A DNA stretch of 64,000 bases from Paenibacillus_S vulneris (GCF_039543185.1 NZ_BAABJG010000029.1:124001-188000), one strand, 5' to 3'; numbered from the stretch's first letter, positions 40,870 to 49,868 are shown. Made by a program: numbers and translations. The notes: generated from the sequence alone by a model not told the origin.

Positions 40870-42786
40870 CTATACCGTTGCTTTTGAAATGTTCTGAACC
40901 GCCTGATCGCCTAAGCGTTCCTTAAGCTGCTGCAAATACAGGCTGCGCGGCTCCACATGCTGTCCGTACTGATCCCAGAAGCCGTCTTCACGGGGGCGCA
41001 GGTCATGCTGATTGGGCAAAAACGGGCGCTCCTTCGTTCCCGCGTGCCCTATCGCATAGTTTTGGGCAGTTGGAGGCTGCTGCACCGTGAGCTTGCCTTC
41101 CGTGTTCCAGGCGACGTAGTTCGCGCCGGCCCAGCCGTGTCCGCTTCCCATCCATCCGCGGTCGCGAATATAGATAGGGGAGCGAACATTATCGAATAAC
41201 CCGCCGACCGACCAGCGATGATGGGGCTCGCTGGCATTATAATCGATGCGTGATTCGCTATCGAGGAACACGTTCGGCCCGCTGACTTTGGCATCGAAGA
41301 CGAAGGCATGGCGCGCCGTTTCGGTATCGCAGCGCTGTACGAGCGCCAGCTGCCCCGTCACATGGAAGCAGTAGCGGCGTCCGCCGGTAATGATGCTCAC
41401 CATATCGCGGACCGTGCAGTCCTGAACGGTCACCCATTTGGCATAGCGGTCGATCGTAACGAGAGAATGCTCCAGATGGTATCCTGTCACATCGCGAACC
41501 CAAGCGTTCTTGACATAATTTAACCTGACGAAGTTAACGGTATGGGACTCGTCCGCGCAATAAGTCGTGCTGCCGGGCTTTCCGTCCACTTGGGTGTCCG
41601 TAATGTCTGGATTGAAGTCGGAGTCAATTCTGAGCTGCTCCAGACCAACATGTTCGATGCGTCCCTTATCGTCATACATGAACAGCCTTCCGCCTCCCCA
41701 GCGGGCTTCAATCGCATTGGTGACCGGTGCATCCAGCGTAATCCGGTTGCCTTCAATGTCCGTAATAACGCGGTCAAACAGCAGCTCGAACGGTGCCCAC
41801 TGCTTCGTCCCGCCGGCGTTCGGCCGAGGAGTGATGGTATCCATGTCGATCGCGCTGATCCAGTCCGCATTGCCGTACCGGATGACGGCAACTGTATCAC
41901 CTATGGAGTAGCCACTGGCATTGGCAACATGAAAGGTCCTGGAGCCGGAAGGAACATACAGGTCCGTAATGTCCGTGCCGGTTTCTTCCACGATACTGGG
42001 TTCGCTGCCGAGCACCTGCAGCAGATCCCGTCGAGCTGCTCCGGTTCCGTGGAGAATGGTTCCGTCCTCGCCCTGTCCTTCCCCGCGAAGGACGACGCCG
42101 CTTTCGCGTATGTAGAGCGTGCCTGCAATACGGTAAGTCCCTCTCTGCAGCAGCAGTGCGCCGCGGAAGCCGTCTTCACCGATCGGCATACGGGAAATTT
42201 CGTCGATAGCTTGCTGAATGCGGGCCGTATCATCGCCTTCGTCGGAGGAAGGGCTTACAATTAAGCGTACCGGTACATCGGGAATAGGGACGCCGCCGCC
42301 CTTGTAGCCGCAGTTGGAGAAGTCGGCGATCCGGTTGCCTTTATAATCCGGAACATAGGTCATGCGCCCGTCAGCATCCAGAAAGGCGATCCGACTTTGC
42401 TCAGGGGACAGGCTGTCCTGATCCATGACCATAAACGCGAAGCTGTCATAGACAGGGACCTGTTCGTCCGAATGGAGGCAGATGCGGATTTCATATAAGC
42501 CGTCGGCAAGGGACGCGGTTTCGAACGCTGCCAGCTGTTCTTGGCCGGACGCCATTCTCAGTTCGGATGGGGTTTCCAATACACGGGAACCCGAGGTACA
42601 GACCAGCTCGAGTGCCAATCGAATGTCCGAATAAGCCTGTATCCGGATAGCTGGCGCAGCAGCCCCGGGCGGGAGGATAGCCTGATGGCCGATCTTCTGC
42701 AGGAGTGAAGGATGCTCCATTGTCCAGCTCGCGATGCCTGGTACGGCTGCATCCTCGTTCAATGAGGGATGGGCTTCGTTTAGCAT
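40870..42786 (-). CDS. Pectate-lyase-superfamily beta-helix protein
   Basis: A 638-residue protein. About residues 1-160 form a beta-rich region of unknown type (IRIQAYSDIRLALELV, YEIRICLHSDEQVPVYDSFAFMVMD); from about 185 a pectate-lyase superfamily beta-helix begins (DDTARIQQAIDEIS, GALLLQRGTYRIAGTLYIRESGVVLRGEG) and runs to the C-terminus with HSLVTIDRYAKWVTVQDCTVRDM. No signal peptide is visible, so it probably acts on imported oligosaccharides or is exported by another route. Start is ATG 42786 after AAAGGAAG. The exact polysaccharide is unknown. Confidence 0.8.
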   Translation of the reverse strand: MLNEAHPSLNEDAAVPGIASWTMEHPSLLQKIGHQAILPPGAAAPAIRIQAYSDIRLALELVCTSGSRVLETPSELRMASGQEQLAAFETASLADGLYEIRICLHSDEQVPVYDSFAFMVMDQDSLSPEQSRIAFLDADGRMTYVPDYKGNRIADFSNCGYKGGGVPIPDVPVRLIVSPSSDEGDDTARIQQAIDEISRMPIGEDGFRGALLLQRGTYRIAGTLYIRESGVVLRGEGQGEDGTILHGTGAARRDLLQVLGSEPSIVEETGTDITDLYVPSGSRTFHVANASGYSIGDTVAVIRYGNADWISAIDMDTITPRPNAGGTKQWAPFELLFDRVITDIEGNRITLDAPVTNAIEARWGGGRLFMYDDKGRIEHVGLEQLRIDSDFNPDITDTQVDGKPGSTTYCADESHTVNFVRLNYVKNAWVRDVTGYHLEHSLVTIDRYAKWVTVQDCTVRDMVSIITGGRRYCFHVTGQLALVQRCDTETARHAFVFDAKVSGPNVFLDSESRIDYNASEPHHRWSVGGLFDNVRSPIYIRDRGWMGSGHGWAGANYVAWNTEGKLTVQQPPTAQNYAIGHAGTKERPFLPNQHDLRPREDGFWDQYGQHVEPRSLYLQQLKERLGDQAVQNISKATV

Positions 42787-42971
42787 TCGTACACTTCCTT
42801 TGTTATCGAATTGGTAGGGGGGCTAAAGAGAATCACAAATCACAGATTCTCTAAATAATCTTGGATTGATATTTTTTACATACCTTAGATCTTACAATGG
42901 GAGCACCGAACACTCAATGGGGTAACTTATGGTTTGCTGTCCATATTTATTTTCGGGTTGGGATGAATAGA

Positions 42972-43010
42972 GAAGAAGGGCCCGCCGTTATGGGGAGCCC
43001 TTAATTTTTC
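42972..43010 (-). terminator. Weak terminator after the anti-sigma gene
   Basis: AAGGGC and GCCCTT pair on either side of a CG-rich loop, with a CTTCTTCTCT tail on the minus strand. Confidence 0.4.
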
Positions 43011-43023
43011 TTTCCGTATTCAT

Positions 43024-44715
43024 TTATTCGATGGGTAATTGCCAGTTCACATCCCGATGTTCCTTCTGTATCAAGTTATAGCTTATAGTAAGCTCCTCAG
43101 GCTGGTGATCCAGTTGAGGGATAACGAGCGCTCCGCGAACGGTAACGAGACCGTTCTCGTCTCTTGAAGATGTTTTCTGCAGATAAGCATCGTATTCCAC
43201 TCCCTTCTCATCCTTAACCTTCCACTCGTCCAGATTAACGATGCCTTGGGCATAAGCAGCCTCTACTTCAAGCACGCCGCCCCGGTCGCTGATCTCCTTA
43301 TCACCGATTGTCAGCTTGGCGTCATCCTGTTTCCACACGAACTGCTTGAACTGTAATCGATTTCCACCACTTTCCAGGTTTACAGGCTCTTGGCTCAACT
43401 GAGCTGGGGTCAGCTTGGCATGGAAATCAGCCAATTCACTTGTATAGATGGAATGAAGCTTGAACGTAAGCTTGCCGTACTTATCGGATGGCAGCGGCGA
43501 GAACGAATGCCACAAGGTCATGGCACTCCCGTCACCTGTTCCCGAGATTCCGTTTACGATGGAATTTTTGGCGATGCTGAGCCCCGAGTCGAATAAGTCA
43601 TCCCATGCGGCGGCCACACGGCCCTGCTCGTCGATAAGCTCATAGGACAGCTGATAGCTTTTCAATTGGTTGGCAGCGAAGGGATCCAACTTTACGGCGC
43701 CGGTGCTGTCCGTCTGTTTGGGGATCGCAGCTTCGATCCTCTCGTTAACTTCCGGGGATATTCTGGTATCCAAAGACAGCAAGGTGACGCTAGGAGCGAA
43801 TATCGCACGTTCCAAGCCGATCGTCAGCCCTTGAGGAGTAGTGTACTGCTTGTCAATCTTGACGGTCTTGGTTGCCGCTTTCGCTTGCGACATATCAATA
43901 GGAATGTCAAATTGCCAATTGCCGCTCGTGCTGCCGATTTTCGTCCAACGAATCTCGGCTATCAAATTGTCCGGGACTTCTTTGCCGCTGCCGACGGCTT
44001 CCGTAAGCTCCTGCTTCACCATCAGAGAATGATCGTCTTTACTGGTAGTCCAACCGCCTCCCATCGGACCCAGCACCGGAACACCCGATTTATCCTTGAT
44101 AACAAAATCCACATACATTCTCATATCGTTGGGATCGATGTACTGCCCGTCGGGACCTTTGGCTTCGGCGATAACGGCGATGCGCACCGGATCGGCCATA
44201 ACCTCCTTGACTTCCAGAGTGATGCCCTGATCGGTCGTTTTTAAATCCAGCGGGTGAACGAAGCCTTTCTGTACGGCGTCTACCATGCCCTGATCCACTT
44301 GTTCCGTATTGTTGAAAAAGCTCTTCACATAATCGGCGAAGGTTGGTGATACGAAGGTGCCCAGCGACACGGCTACGGCCAAGCTGGCAACGGTAATCGT
44401 TATTTTTTTCACGATATCTACACTCCTTTTTTTCCAGTCCATCTTAAAGGCGGCGATAGCCTTTCCCTCTTCCGCAACGGGTTCGGCTGCCGGAACATAA
44501 GGGGCGACTTTATCCAGAATTTCAGCGGTAAAATCTGGCGGAACGTCCGCTTCATTCATCGCATCGTCAAACTGATCCCAAGCATCCAGATAAAGCTCCA
44601 GCTCCCGGCGGCATTCGCTGCAGGTCTCGAGATGCTTCTCCAGCCGGACGCTTTCCAAAGGGGAAAGCCGATTGTCCATGTAGGCTGTCAATTGGTTAGA
44701 TTTCATGCACTTCAT
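43024..44715 (-). CDS. Transmembrane anti-sigma factor with zinc motif and DUF4179 domain
   Basis: A 563-residue membrane protein. The cytoplasmic N-terminus carries the zinc anti-sigma motif HLETCSEC (H-x3-C-x2-C, residues 28-35), which should hold the sigma factor encoded just upstream. A membrane helix lies at about 105-125 (ITITVASLAVAVSLGTFV), followed by an external DUF4179-type domain and a further beta-rich domain to the end. Start is ATG 44715 after AAGGGGGCG, 20 bases inside the sigma gene, so the two are coupled. The large external part probably senses envelope stress. Confidence 0.88.
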   Translation of the reverse strand: MKCMKSNQLTAYMDNRLSPLESVRLEKHLETCSECRRELELYLDAWDQFDDAMNEADVPPDFTAEILDKVAPYVPAAEPVAEEGKAIAAFKMDWKKRSVDIVKKITITVASLAVAVSLGTFVSPTFADYVKSFFNNTEQVDQGMVDAVQKGFVHPLDLKTTDQGITLEVKEVMADPVRIAVIAEAKGPDGQYIDPNDMRMYVDFVIKDKSGVPVLGPMGGGWTTSKDDHSLMVKQELTEAVGSGKEVPDNLIAEIRWTKIGSTSGNWQFDIPIDMSQAKAATKTVKIDKQYTTPQGLTIGLERAIFAPSVTLLSLDTRISPEVNERIEAAIPKQTDSTGAVKLDPFAANQLKSYQLSYELIDEQGRVAAAWDDLFDSGLSIAKNSIVNGISGTGDGSAMTLWHSFSPLPSDKYGKLTFKLHSIYTSELADFHAKLTPAQLSQEPVNLESGGNRLQFKQFVWKQDDAKLTIGDKEISDRGGVLEVEAAYAQGIVNLDEWKVKDEKGVEYDAYLQKTSSRDENGLVTVRGALVIPQLDHQPEELTISYNLIQKEHRDVNWQLPIE

Positions 44716-45265
44716 AGAGAAACGCCCCCTTCGCTTCGGGATCTTTCAAGCTTTCGCGCAATTTTTTGCGGGCGCGATACAATCGCATCTGCACCGTACT
44801 GACCGGGATAGAAAGGCGCTCCCCGATTTCCTGGTAGCTTAGAAATTGAATATACCGCATGATCAACACAGTACGGTAATCTTTGTCCAGCTCCATAATG
44901 TGGGACTCCAGCGCCTGCTGCCTTTCTTTCTCCAAAAAAACAGTCTCTGGTGTTGAGGTTTGAACGGGGTCAAAGTCGATCCCGGTCATTAGAGGAGTGC
45001 GTTTGCGCTTGCGAAGCTCGTCGACGCACCGATTGGCGGCGATCCGGTAAAGCCATGCCGAGAAGCTGTGCTCCGGCTTGTAATCGCCCAAATGGTTATA
45101 AGCGTTAATAAAAACCTCTTGAGCTATATCCTGAACTTCCGGCGAATTCCCGAGCATCCGCTGGAGGAGGGCAAACACTCTTACCTTATACCTTTCGATT
45201 ATGGGACCGAACGCTTGTTTATTTCCTTGCAGAATCTGTTCTATTAATTGTTTGTCATCCTGCAT
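44696..45265 (-). CDS. ECF-type RNA polymerase sigma factor (SigW/SigV-like)
   Basis: A 189-residue sigma factor: region 2 (AFGPIIERYKVRVFALLQRMLGNSPEVQDIAQEVFINAYNHL, then SAWLYRIAANRCVDELRKRKR) and region 4 (LDKDYRTVLIMRYIQFLSYQEIGERLSIPVSTVQMRLYRARKKL). Start is ATG 45265 after TAGGAGGGTGAAC; the open frame runs six codons farther but without a ribosome site. It overlaps the anti-sigma gene by 20 bases. About 85 bases upstream, GAAAGG-N15-CGTA resembles an ECF promoter, which would mean self-activation; that is tentative. Confidence 0.93.
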   Translation of the reverse strand: MQDDKQLIEQILQGNKQAFGPIIERYKVRVFALLQRMLGNSPEVQDIAQEVFINAYNHLGDYKPEHSFSAWLYRIAANRCVDELRKRKRTPLMTGIDFDPVQTSTPETVFLEKERQQALESHIMELDKDYRTVLIMRYIQFLSYQEIGERLSIPVSTVQMRLYRARKKLRESLKDPEAKGAFLYEVHEI

Positions 45266-45283
45266 GTTCACCCTCCTATCCAA

Positions 45284-45597
45284 AAAGGTTGCTGCGCAGC
45301 AAGGGTCCTTTTGGTTCGTTCATTTATGTATTACGAATTCCAGCGGAAAACCTTTCTCGCAGGGCGAAAAAAAAAATCAACTCCACCTTTCGTGGCTAGG
45401 TAAGGGGCACCGTATTTCTTTTTTAGTCCGGGCGCCTCAGCTGTAACGTACAAGCCCGGGGCTGTCCTATGTCAATGGAGGGCAAAAGGCTTCATGGCCG
45501 GCGCCATGCCTTATGTAATACAATACGATCAGCGATTGCAACCCTATCGTGTTTTATATTGGCCCATGCTTATTGTCACACGATCCGGGTACCCTGC
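45284..45597. other. Intergenic region without a supported gene
   Basis: Holds the upstream region of the sigma gene (minus strand) and otherwise nothing I can support; short frames here lack ribosome sites and protein character. Confidence 0.5.
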
Positions 45598-45631
45598 AAA
45601 ATAAAAATAGAGAGCCTGATCTCCAGGCTCT
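45598..45631 (-). terminator. Terminator of the oxalate decarboxylase gene
   Basis: AGAGCCTG and CAGGCTCT stem with a 5-base loop; on the minus strand it leads into CTATTTTTATTTT. Confidence 0.8.
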
Positions 45632-45639
45632 CCGCTTGT

Positions 45640-46809
45640 TCAATATTTCACTACCGGCCATTTCTCCTTGCGAAGCGAACGCATCAGCTCCGGAGAGGCG
45701 TGCAATGTTTCCCGAACCATCTGTTGAGGCGTTAGCGCCATCCACTGATTGAGCGATACGTCGGCGAACCGGCTGCTCTTGAACATCTCCAGGAACCATA
45801 GGCTTTGGTCGCCTGTATTCTGAATGTAGTGGCCGTAGGCGAACGGAACATAACCGACATCCCCGGCGCGGACGTCGAAGGTTCGGGCATTGCCGTTAGC
45901 GGCAAATACAGTCATGCGGCCCTTCCCTGTAAGATAGTACTGCCATTCGTCATTATTCGGATGCCAGTGCATCTCTCTCATACCGCCGGGCTCGATCTCT
46001 ACCAGGGCGGCCGCGATGCGGGTAGAGATAGGGAAGTTGGTGGAGTCGACGATGCGGACCGTGCCGCCCGGTGTGCGGATCGGCTGTTGGGCATACAGGC
46101 GGTGTACGAAGCTCAGAGGTATGGTACCGTAAGGGTCTGGCACCTCTTGGTCCGATATCGGACCGGGGACCGGCGCTTGAAAGATATATCTTTGCTTGTT
46201 CGGAAGGCCGGCAAAGGCGCTTTCCGGGATGCCGAAATTGGCGGACAAGACGTCTCGCGGCGTATGGGCGAACCAGTCCGTGATGCTGAGGGTGTTGTTG
46301 TCGGAGAAGGTGCCGTCATCGAAGACCAGTAAAAATTCGCAGCCGCCCTCCAGACCCTGGATCGAGTGGGGAATACCCGGAGGAAAATACCATAGATCCC
46401 CCTGCTCGACATCCGCAATAAAGTTGCGTCCATCCTGATCGACGGCTGTAATTCGGGCGCGTCCGAGCAGCATCAGCGACCATTCCGCCTGCTGGTGCCA
46501 GTGGAGCTCCCGGACCCCTCCCGGGGTCAAGGCCATATTGACTCCCGAGATCGTAGTCGCGATCGGAAGCTCTCTCTCGGTTACCTCCCTTGCCCAACCG
46601 CCGTGCTCCAGCCTCATGTGCGTATCGGAAAAAGAGAATCTCATATTGGGGATCGTACCCGCATCGGTTGGAGGCGGAACGAGCATATCGGGGTTCTGCA
46701 GGTCGCGCATCACATCCCTGGGTCCGCGATCGACGGTACCGGTACCGTCAGCCCGTATAGGCTGGGGCACCTGCACCTCTCCTGAACGCTGAGGCGGTTT
46801 TTTGCTCAT
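45640..46809 (-). CDS. Bicupin oxalate decarboxylase (OxdC/OxdD type)
   Basis: A 389-residue bicupin that, in Bacillus, converts oxalate to formate and CO2 with manganese and oxygen. N-terminal cupin ligands are H103, H105, E109 (ELHWHQQAEW) and H148 (PPGIPHSI); the C-terminal cupin has MHWHPNNDEW and FAYGHYIQN. The mobile lid over the N-terminal site reads S-D-N-N (about 169-172), where B. subtilis OxdC has S-E-N-S, so the acidic lid residue is kept as aspartate. No signal peptide, so cytosolic or spore-associated. Start is ATG 46809 after AAAGGAGTGA. Oxalate removal fits plant-associated life beside pectin genes. Confidence 0.92.
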   Translation of the reverse strand: MSKKPPQRSGEVQVPQPIRADGTGTVDRGPRDVMRDLQNPDMLVPPPTDAGTIPNMRFSFSDTHMRLEHGGWAREVTERELPIATTISGVNMALTPGGVRELHWHQQAEWSLMLLGRARITAVDQDGRNFIADVEQGDLWYFPPGIPHSIQGLEGGCEFLLVFDDGTFSDNNTLSITDWFAHTPRDVLSANFGIPESAFAGLPNKQRYIFQAPVPGPISDQEVPDPYGTIPLSFVHRLYAQQPIRTPGGTVRIVDSTNFPISTRIAAALVEIEPGGMREMHWHPNNDEWQYYLTGKGRMTVFAANGNARTFDVRAGDVGYVPFAYGHYIQNTGDQSLWFLEMFKSSRFADVSLNQWMALTPQQMVRETLHASPELMRSLRKEKWPVVKY

Positions 46810-47024
46810 GATTATCACTCCTTTCAGTTTGTCGAAAAACCCGACTCCAGTGTTCCTAAAGTAACTTACTCATCTTTTTACCTTATGCCGGGGACGAGTT
46901 GATGTATGTCTGGATAAGAAGCGCAAAAAAGGACGAAAAAATACGGCCGCCCGACAAGGAATCTCATGCTGCTTGAGGAATCTTTTAATCAAGCAAGAGA
47001 GCATCCATAAAGGAGGAGAATGAA

Positions 47025-47759
47025 TTGACCATAAACCAAACCGCATTCGTGACAGGCGCCGACCACGGGGTTGGACTGGGCTTGGTCCAAGTGCTGCTGG
47101 AACGGGGCTGGACCGTATTTGCAGGCCGATATGCCGCTAAGGAAGGGGAGCTGGATCGGCTTCGAGGTGCTTATAAGGAGCAGCTGCATGTAACGGATTT
47201 GGATATTGCCGATGATGATAGCGCCAGGGCGGCAGCGGCCCGGGTAAGGGAAAATACGGACCGTATAGACCTTCTGATTAACAATGCAGGAATTTTGGGA
47301 GATATCGATTCGACCGTATTGGATGAGCTGGATTTTGCGGAGATGCAGCAGGTTTTTAATGTCAATGCCTTGGGAGCGCTGCGGGTTACGCAAGCGTTGC
47401 TGCCTGTGCTGCTAAAGGGCGAAGGCAAGCTGCTGGCCAACATTTCCTCGGAAGCGGGCAGCGTCGGAAGCTGCACTCGCATCAATTGGTACGCTTATTG
47501 CATGTCCAAGGCCGCATTGAATATGCAATCGGCTCTTATTTACAACCAGTTCAAGAGCGAAGGACTTAAGCTGCTCGTACTGCATCCCGGCTATGTCCAA
47601 AGCTACATGCACGGGGAGCTGAACACCAAGGCTTCACTGACTGTAGGGCAGGCGGCCGCCAACATTATACGCACTATTGAGAATCATGCTTCGTACGAAC
47701 CGATTGACGGCAAACCGCCGTACATTCATACGGCCACAGGGGAACGATTGGTTTGGTAA
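47025..47759 (+). CDS. Short-chain dehydrogenase/reductase
   Basis: A 244-residue classical SDR. Cofactor loop TGADHGVGLGL at about residues 9-19, structural NNAG in LLINNAGILGD, catalytic serine in LANISSEAGS and the YxxxK motif YAYCMSKAAL near residue 158. The order and spacing fit NAD(P)-dependent oxidoreductases of the C-factor type; substrate unknown. Start is TTG 47025, eight bases after AGGAGG. The ThuA-like gene follows 62 bases later in the same direction. Confidence 0.9.
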   Translation: MTINQTAFVTGADHGVGLGLVQVLLERGWTVFAGRYAAKEGELDRLRGAYKEQLHVTDLDIADDDSARAAAARVRENTDRIDLLINNAGILGDIDSTVLDELDFAEMQQVFNVNALGALRVTQALLPVLLKGEGKLLANISSEAGSVGSCTRINWYAYCMSKAALNMQSALIYNQFKSEGLKLLVLHPGYVQSYMHGELNTKASLTVGQAAANIIRTIENHASYEPIDGKPPYIHTATGERLVW

Positions 47760-47821
47760 TCATTTAAGGAGCCGGGGAACCGGAGCATTACGGCAATTCA
47801 TGACAAGGAGGAGCCCCAGTA

Positions 47822-48484
47822 ATGACAGCAGTTCAAAAGCAGAATGGGAAGGCCGTTATATTAGGAGATATAGAGAACAAGCAGTATCATCCGCTGGATC
47901 GTATCCAACAGGATCTCGTGGAGACGCTTGGTGATGATTTCACAGTCACCTTTACGGAAGATTACGAGGTTATGACCCCCGGACGAATTTCTTCAATCGA
48001 TGTATTCGTTGCTTATACAGATAAGTGGGACGGGCCGGTAACGGACGCACAAGCGGCTGGGTTAACAGAATATGTGGCGTCTGGCGGGGGGCTGGTCGTG
48101 CTGCATACGGGGGTTTCCCTGAGTGCTCATGAGAAGCTTTTGGATCTAATCGGAGCCCGGTTCACAGGGCATCCTCCTTATCAAGGGCTGGATTTCGAAG
48201 CGGTCAAGGATGCAGCGGGCGAGCTGCATCCGATCGTGCGGGGACTGGAACCTTTTCGGTCGGAGGATGAGCCCTACCAGTATGCTTTTGCCGAGGGGGT
48301 AGAGAAGCAAGTTATTCTCCGGTACGTTATGGACGGTGAAAGCTACCCGGCAGCTTGGGTCAGGCAGGTAGGAACGGGGCGTCTGGTATCGCTGATGCCA
48401 GGGCATAATTCGAATTCACTGCAGCATCCAGAGGTACGTAAGCTGATTTTGCGAAGCTGCCTCTGGGCTGCCGGGAGATTGTAG
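47822..48484 (+). CDS. ThuA-like domain protein
   Basis: A 220-residue protein with a glutamine-amidotransferase-like fold of the ThuA family. Key stretches: IDVFVAYTDKWDGPVTDAQAAGLTEYVASGGGLVVLHTG, FTGHPPYQGLDFEA, and the C-terminal VGTGRLVSLMPGHNSNSLQHPEVRKL. In rhizobia ThuA acts in trehalose and sucrose use; most relatives are uncharacterised. Start is ATG 47822 after AAGGAGGAG. Probably co-transcribed with the preceding dehydrogenase and ending at the terminator at 48570. Confidence 0.82.
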   Translation: MTAVQKQNGKAVILGDIENKQYHPLDRIQQDLVETLGDDFTVTFTEDYEVMTPGRISSIDVFVAYTDKWDGPVTDAQAAGLTEYVASGGGLVVLHTGVSLSAHEKLLDLIGARFTGHPPYQGLDFEAVKDAAGELHPIVRGLEPFRSEDEPYQYAFAEGVEKQVILRYVMDGESYPAAWVRQVGTGRLVSLMPGHNSNSLQHPEVRKLILRSCLWAAGRL

Positions 48485-48569
48485 CCGGACATTTCAAACT
48501 GGGTGTCCCTTGTGAAATTACGGCCGTGATAATAACTCCTAGTAGAATAACCATGTTGGTAAATAGACG

Positions 48570-48602
48570 AAGAGGCTCGCTTATGGAGATGCCTCTTTTT
48601 TT
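48570..48602 (+). terminator. Terminator after the ThuA-like gene
   Basis: AAGAGGC and GCCTCTT stem around a 14-base loop, followed by seven T residues. Confidence 0.8.
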
Positions 48603-48673
48603 GTGCTGTATCAAGGGTTTAAAGGTTCAATCCGGTCCCAGGTCATAGGCTTCCCCCGTCTTAAGGCTAGGTT

Positions 48674-48699
48674 GCAAAACCGTCGCCGGTCCGTTTTGC
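48674..48699. promoter_or_regulatory. Inverted repeat upstream of pspC-pspA
   Basis: GCAAAAC, 12 GC-rich bases, GTTTTGC: perfect 7-bp arms about 100 bases before the pspC start. It is a plausible operator for an envelope-stress regulator. I cannot match it with confidence to a LiaR or other known box. Confidence 0.4.
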
Positions 48700-48797
48700 C
48701 AAGTCCGGGTTCCGACTACAATAAAGACATGAAGAACAAGAGGTTGGCTTGAAGAACAAACGGCCTAACGAGAACTAAGGTAAAGGAGATAGCAGAT

Positions 48798-48998
48798 ATG
48801 AATAAATTGTTTCGTTCTACATCGAATCGGAGAGTAACCGGATTGTGCGGAGGATTGGGAGAATACTTGGGCATCAGCCCGACGCTGCTTCGGCTTATTA
48901 CGATAATCGCCGCATTCTGCAGCTTCGGAACGACAATACTGGTTTATTTTATCGCCAGTCTGTTCATACCGAAACAGTCTTACGTTCATTATTACTAA
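48798..48998 (+). CDS. pspC: PspC-domain membrane protein
   Basis: A 66-residue PspC protein: the basic opening LFRSTSNRRVTGLCGGLGEYLGISPTLLRL and a single membrane helix (about 35-58) are diagnostic. In Gram-negative bacteria PspC signals envelope stress; in Bacillota it accompanies LiaI/LiaF-like systems. Start is ATG 48798 after GGTAAAGGAGAT. It precedes a PspA-family gene by 37 bases, so both act in the membrane-stress response. Confidence 0.92.
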   Translation: MNKLFRSTSNRRVTGLCGGLGEYLGISPTLLRLITIIAAFCSFGTTILVYFIASLFIPKQSYVHYY

Positions 48999-49035
48999 TA
49001 ACGGATAAAATCGACATTATAGGAGGATTCTAAAA

Positions 49036-49680
49036 ATGGGTGTACTGAAAAGATTGGTTGATATGTCTAGAGCCGCGGCGAATGAAGCGTTGGACAAATG
49101 GGAGCAGCCGGTGATGATGCTGAATCAATATCTCCGCGATATGGAGGAGGAGATTCATTCATTGGAGCAGGCGCTTGTTAAGCAGACGGTTACTGAGCGG
49201 AGACTGGAGCAGCAAAGAACCGAAAGCGAGCGAGGGGCCGAGCTCAGCGAGCAAAAAGCGGCCGAAGCCATAGCGGCTGACCGTTCAGTGGAGGCGCGGC
49301 AAGCGGTAGAGGCTAAACTGGCCTATCTGGATAAAGCTGCACAGTATGCGGAAGCCTACGAGGCTTCGAGACAGCATTCTGCTGAACTAGCCCACCAGCT
49401 GGCTCAAGCCAAAGAGGAATACGCGAACATGCAGGCCAAACGCAATGACCTGGCTGCCCGTGCCAGGAAGGTGGAGGCTAGAACCCCGAGCCCTGTATTC
49501 AGCAGCGGAGTCCAGACGGGAAGTGCAGCAAGAGGCTTCCAACGAATCGAAGAAACCATCCTTCAAAAGGAAGCTTTTGTGGAGCTGGCGAGCTTGAAAA
49601 AGGCGGAGGCTGCTGCTTCCAGAGAAGCTCTGATTGAAGAGCAGCTGAACCGGATCAAGAGCACCGTTGTTCCATCCTAA
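49036..49680 (+). CDS. pspA: PspA/IM30-family membrane-stress protein (LiaH-like)
   Basis: A 214-residue, almost entirely helical protein of the PspA/IM30 (ESCRT-III-like) family. The N-terminal helix FKRL-like LKRLVDMSRAAANEALDKWEQP is followed by MLNQYLRDMEEEIHSLEQAL and long heptad-rich coils. It assembles on damaged membranes to limit leakage. Start is ATG 49036 after AGGAGGATTC. Forms an operon with pspC and ends at a terminator at 49719. Confidence 0.92.
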   Translation: MGVLKRLVDMSRAAANEALDKWEQPVMMLNQYLRDMEEEIHSLEQALVKQTVTERRLEQQRTESERGAELSEQKAAEAIAADRSVEARQAVEAKLAYLDKAAQYAEAYEASRQHSAELAHQLAQAKEEYANMQAKRNDLAARARKVEARTPSPVFSSGVQTGSAARGFQRIEETILQKEAFVELASLKKAEAAASREALIEEQLNRIKSTVVPS

Positions 49681-49718
49681 TAGGAAAACGAACTGGTTGC
49701 GCATATCCAATAACGAAC

Positions 49719-49745
49719 GGCCTGGAATGATTTCCGGGCCTTTTT
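49719..49745 (+). terminator. Terminator of the psp operon
   Basis: GGCCTGGAA-TGA-TTTCCGGGCC stem followed by five T residues. Confidence 0.85.
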
Positions 49746-49784
49746 GGGTTTCCGGGGCAAAAGGCTTAACCAAACTTGATACAT

Positions 49785-49868
49785 TCATCCACAGAGTTAT
49801 TCACACAGTACACAGCCTATTATGATATACTGTGCATAAGTTTACCGCTCGCTATTAACATATCCACA
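49785..49868. promoter_or_regulatory. Cluster of DnaA-box-like sites
   Basis: Within 84 bases: TCATCCACA (49785-49793, one mismatch to TTATCCACA), TTATTCACA (49797-49805), TGTGCATAA (49831-49839, reverse of TTATGCACA) and ATATCCACA (49860-49868, one mismatch). Two fit the consensus TTATNCACA exactly. Replication genes are absent, so this is not oriC, but it could bind DnaA. The rest of 49746-49979 shows nothing else. Confidence 0.45.

Noticed and set aside
49785..49868. Chromosomal origin of replication
   Set aside because: DnaA-box-like sites are present, but dnaA, dnaN and an adjacent AT-rich unwinding element are not.
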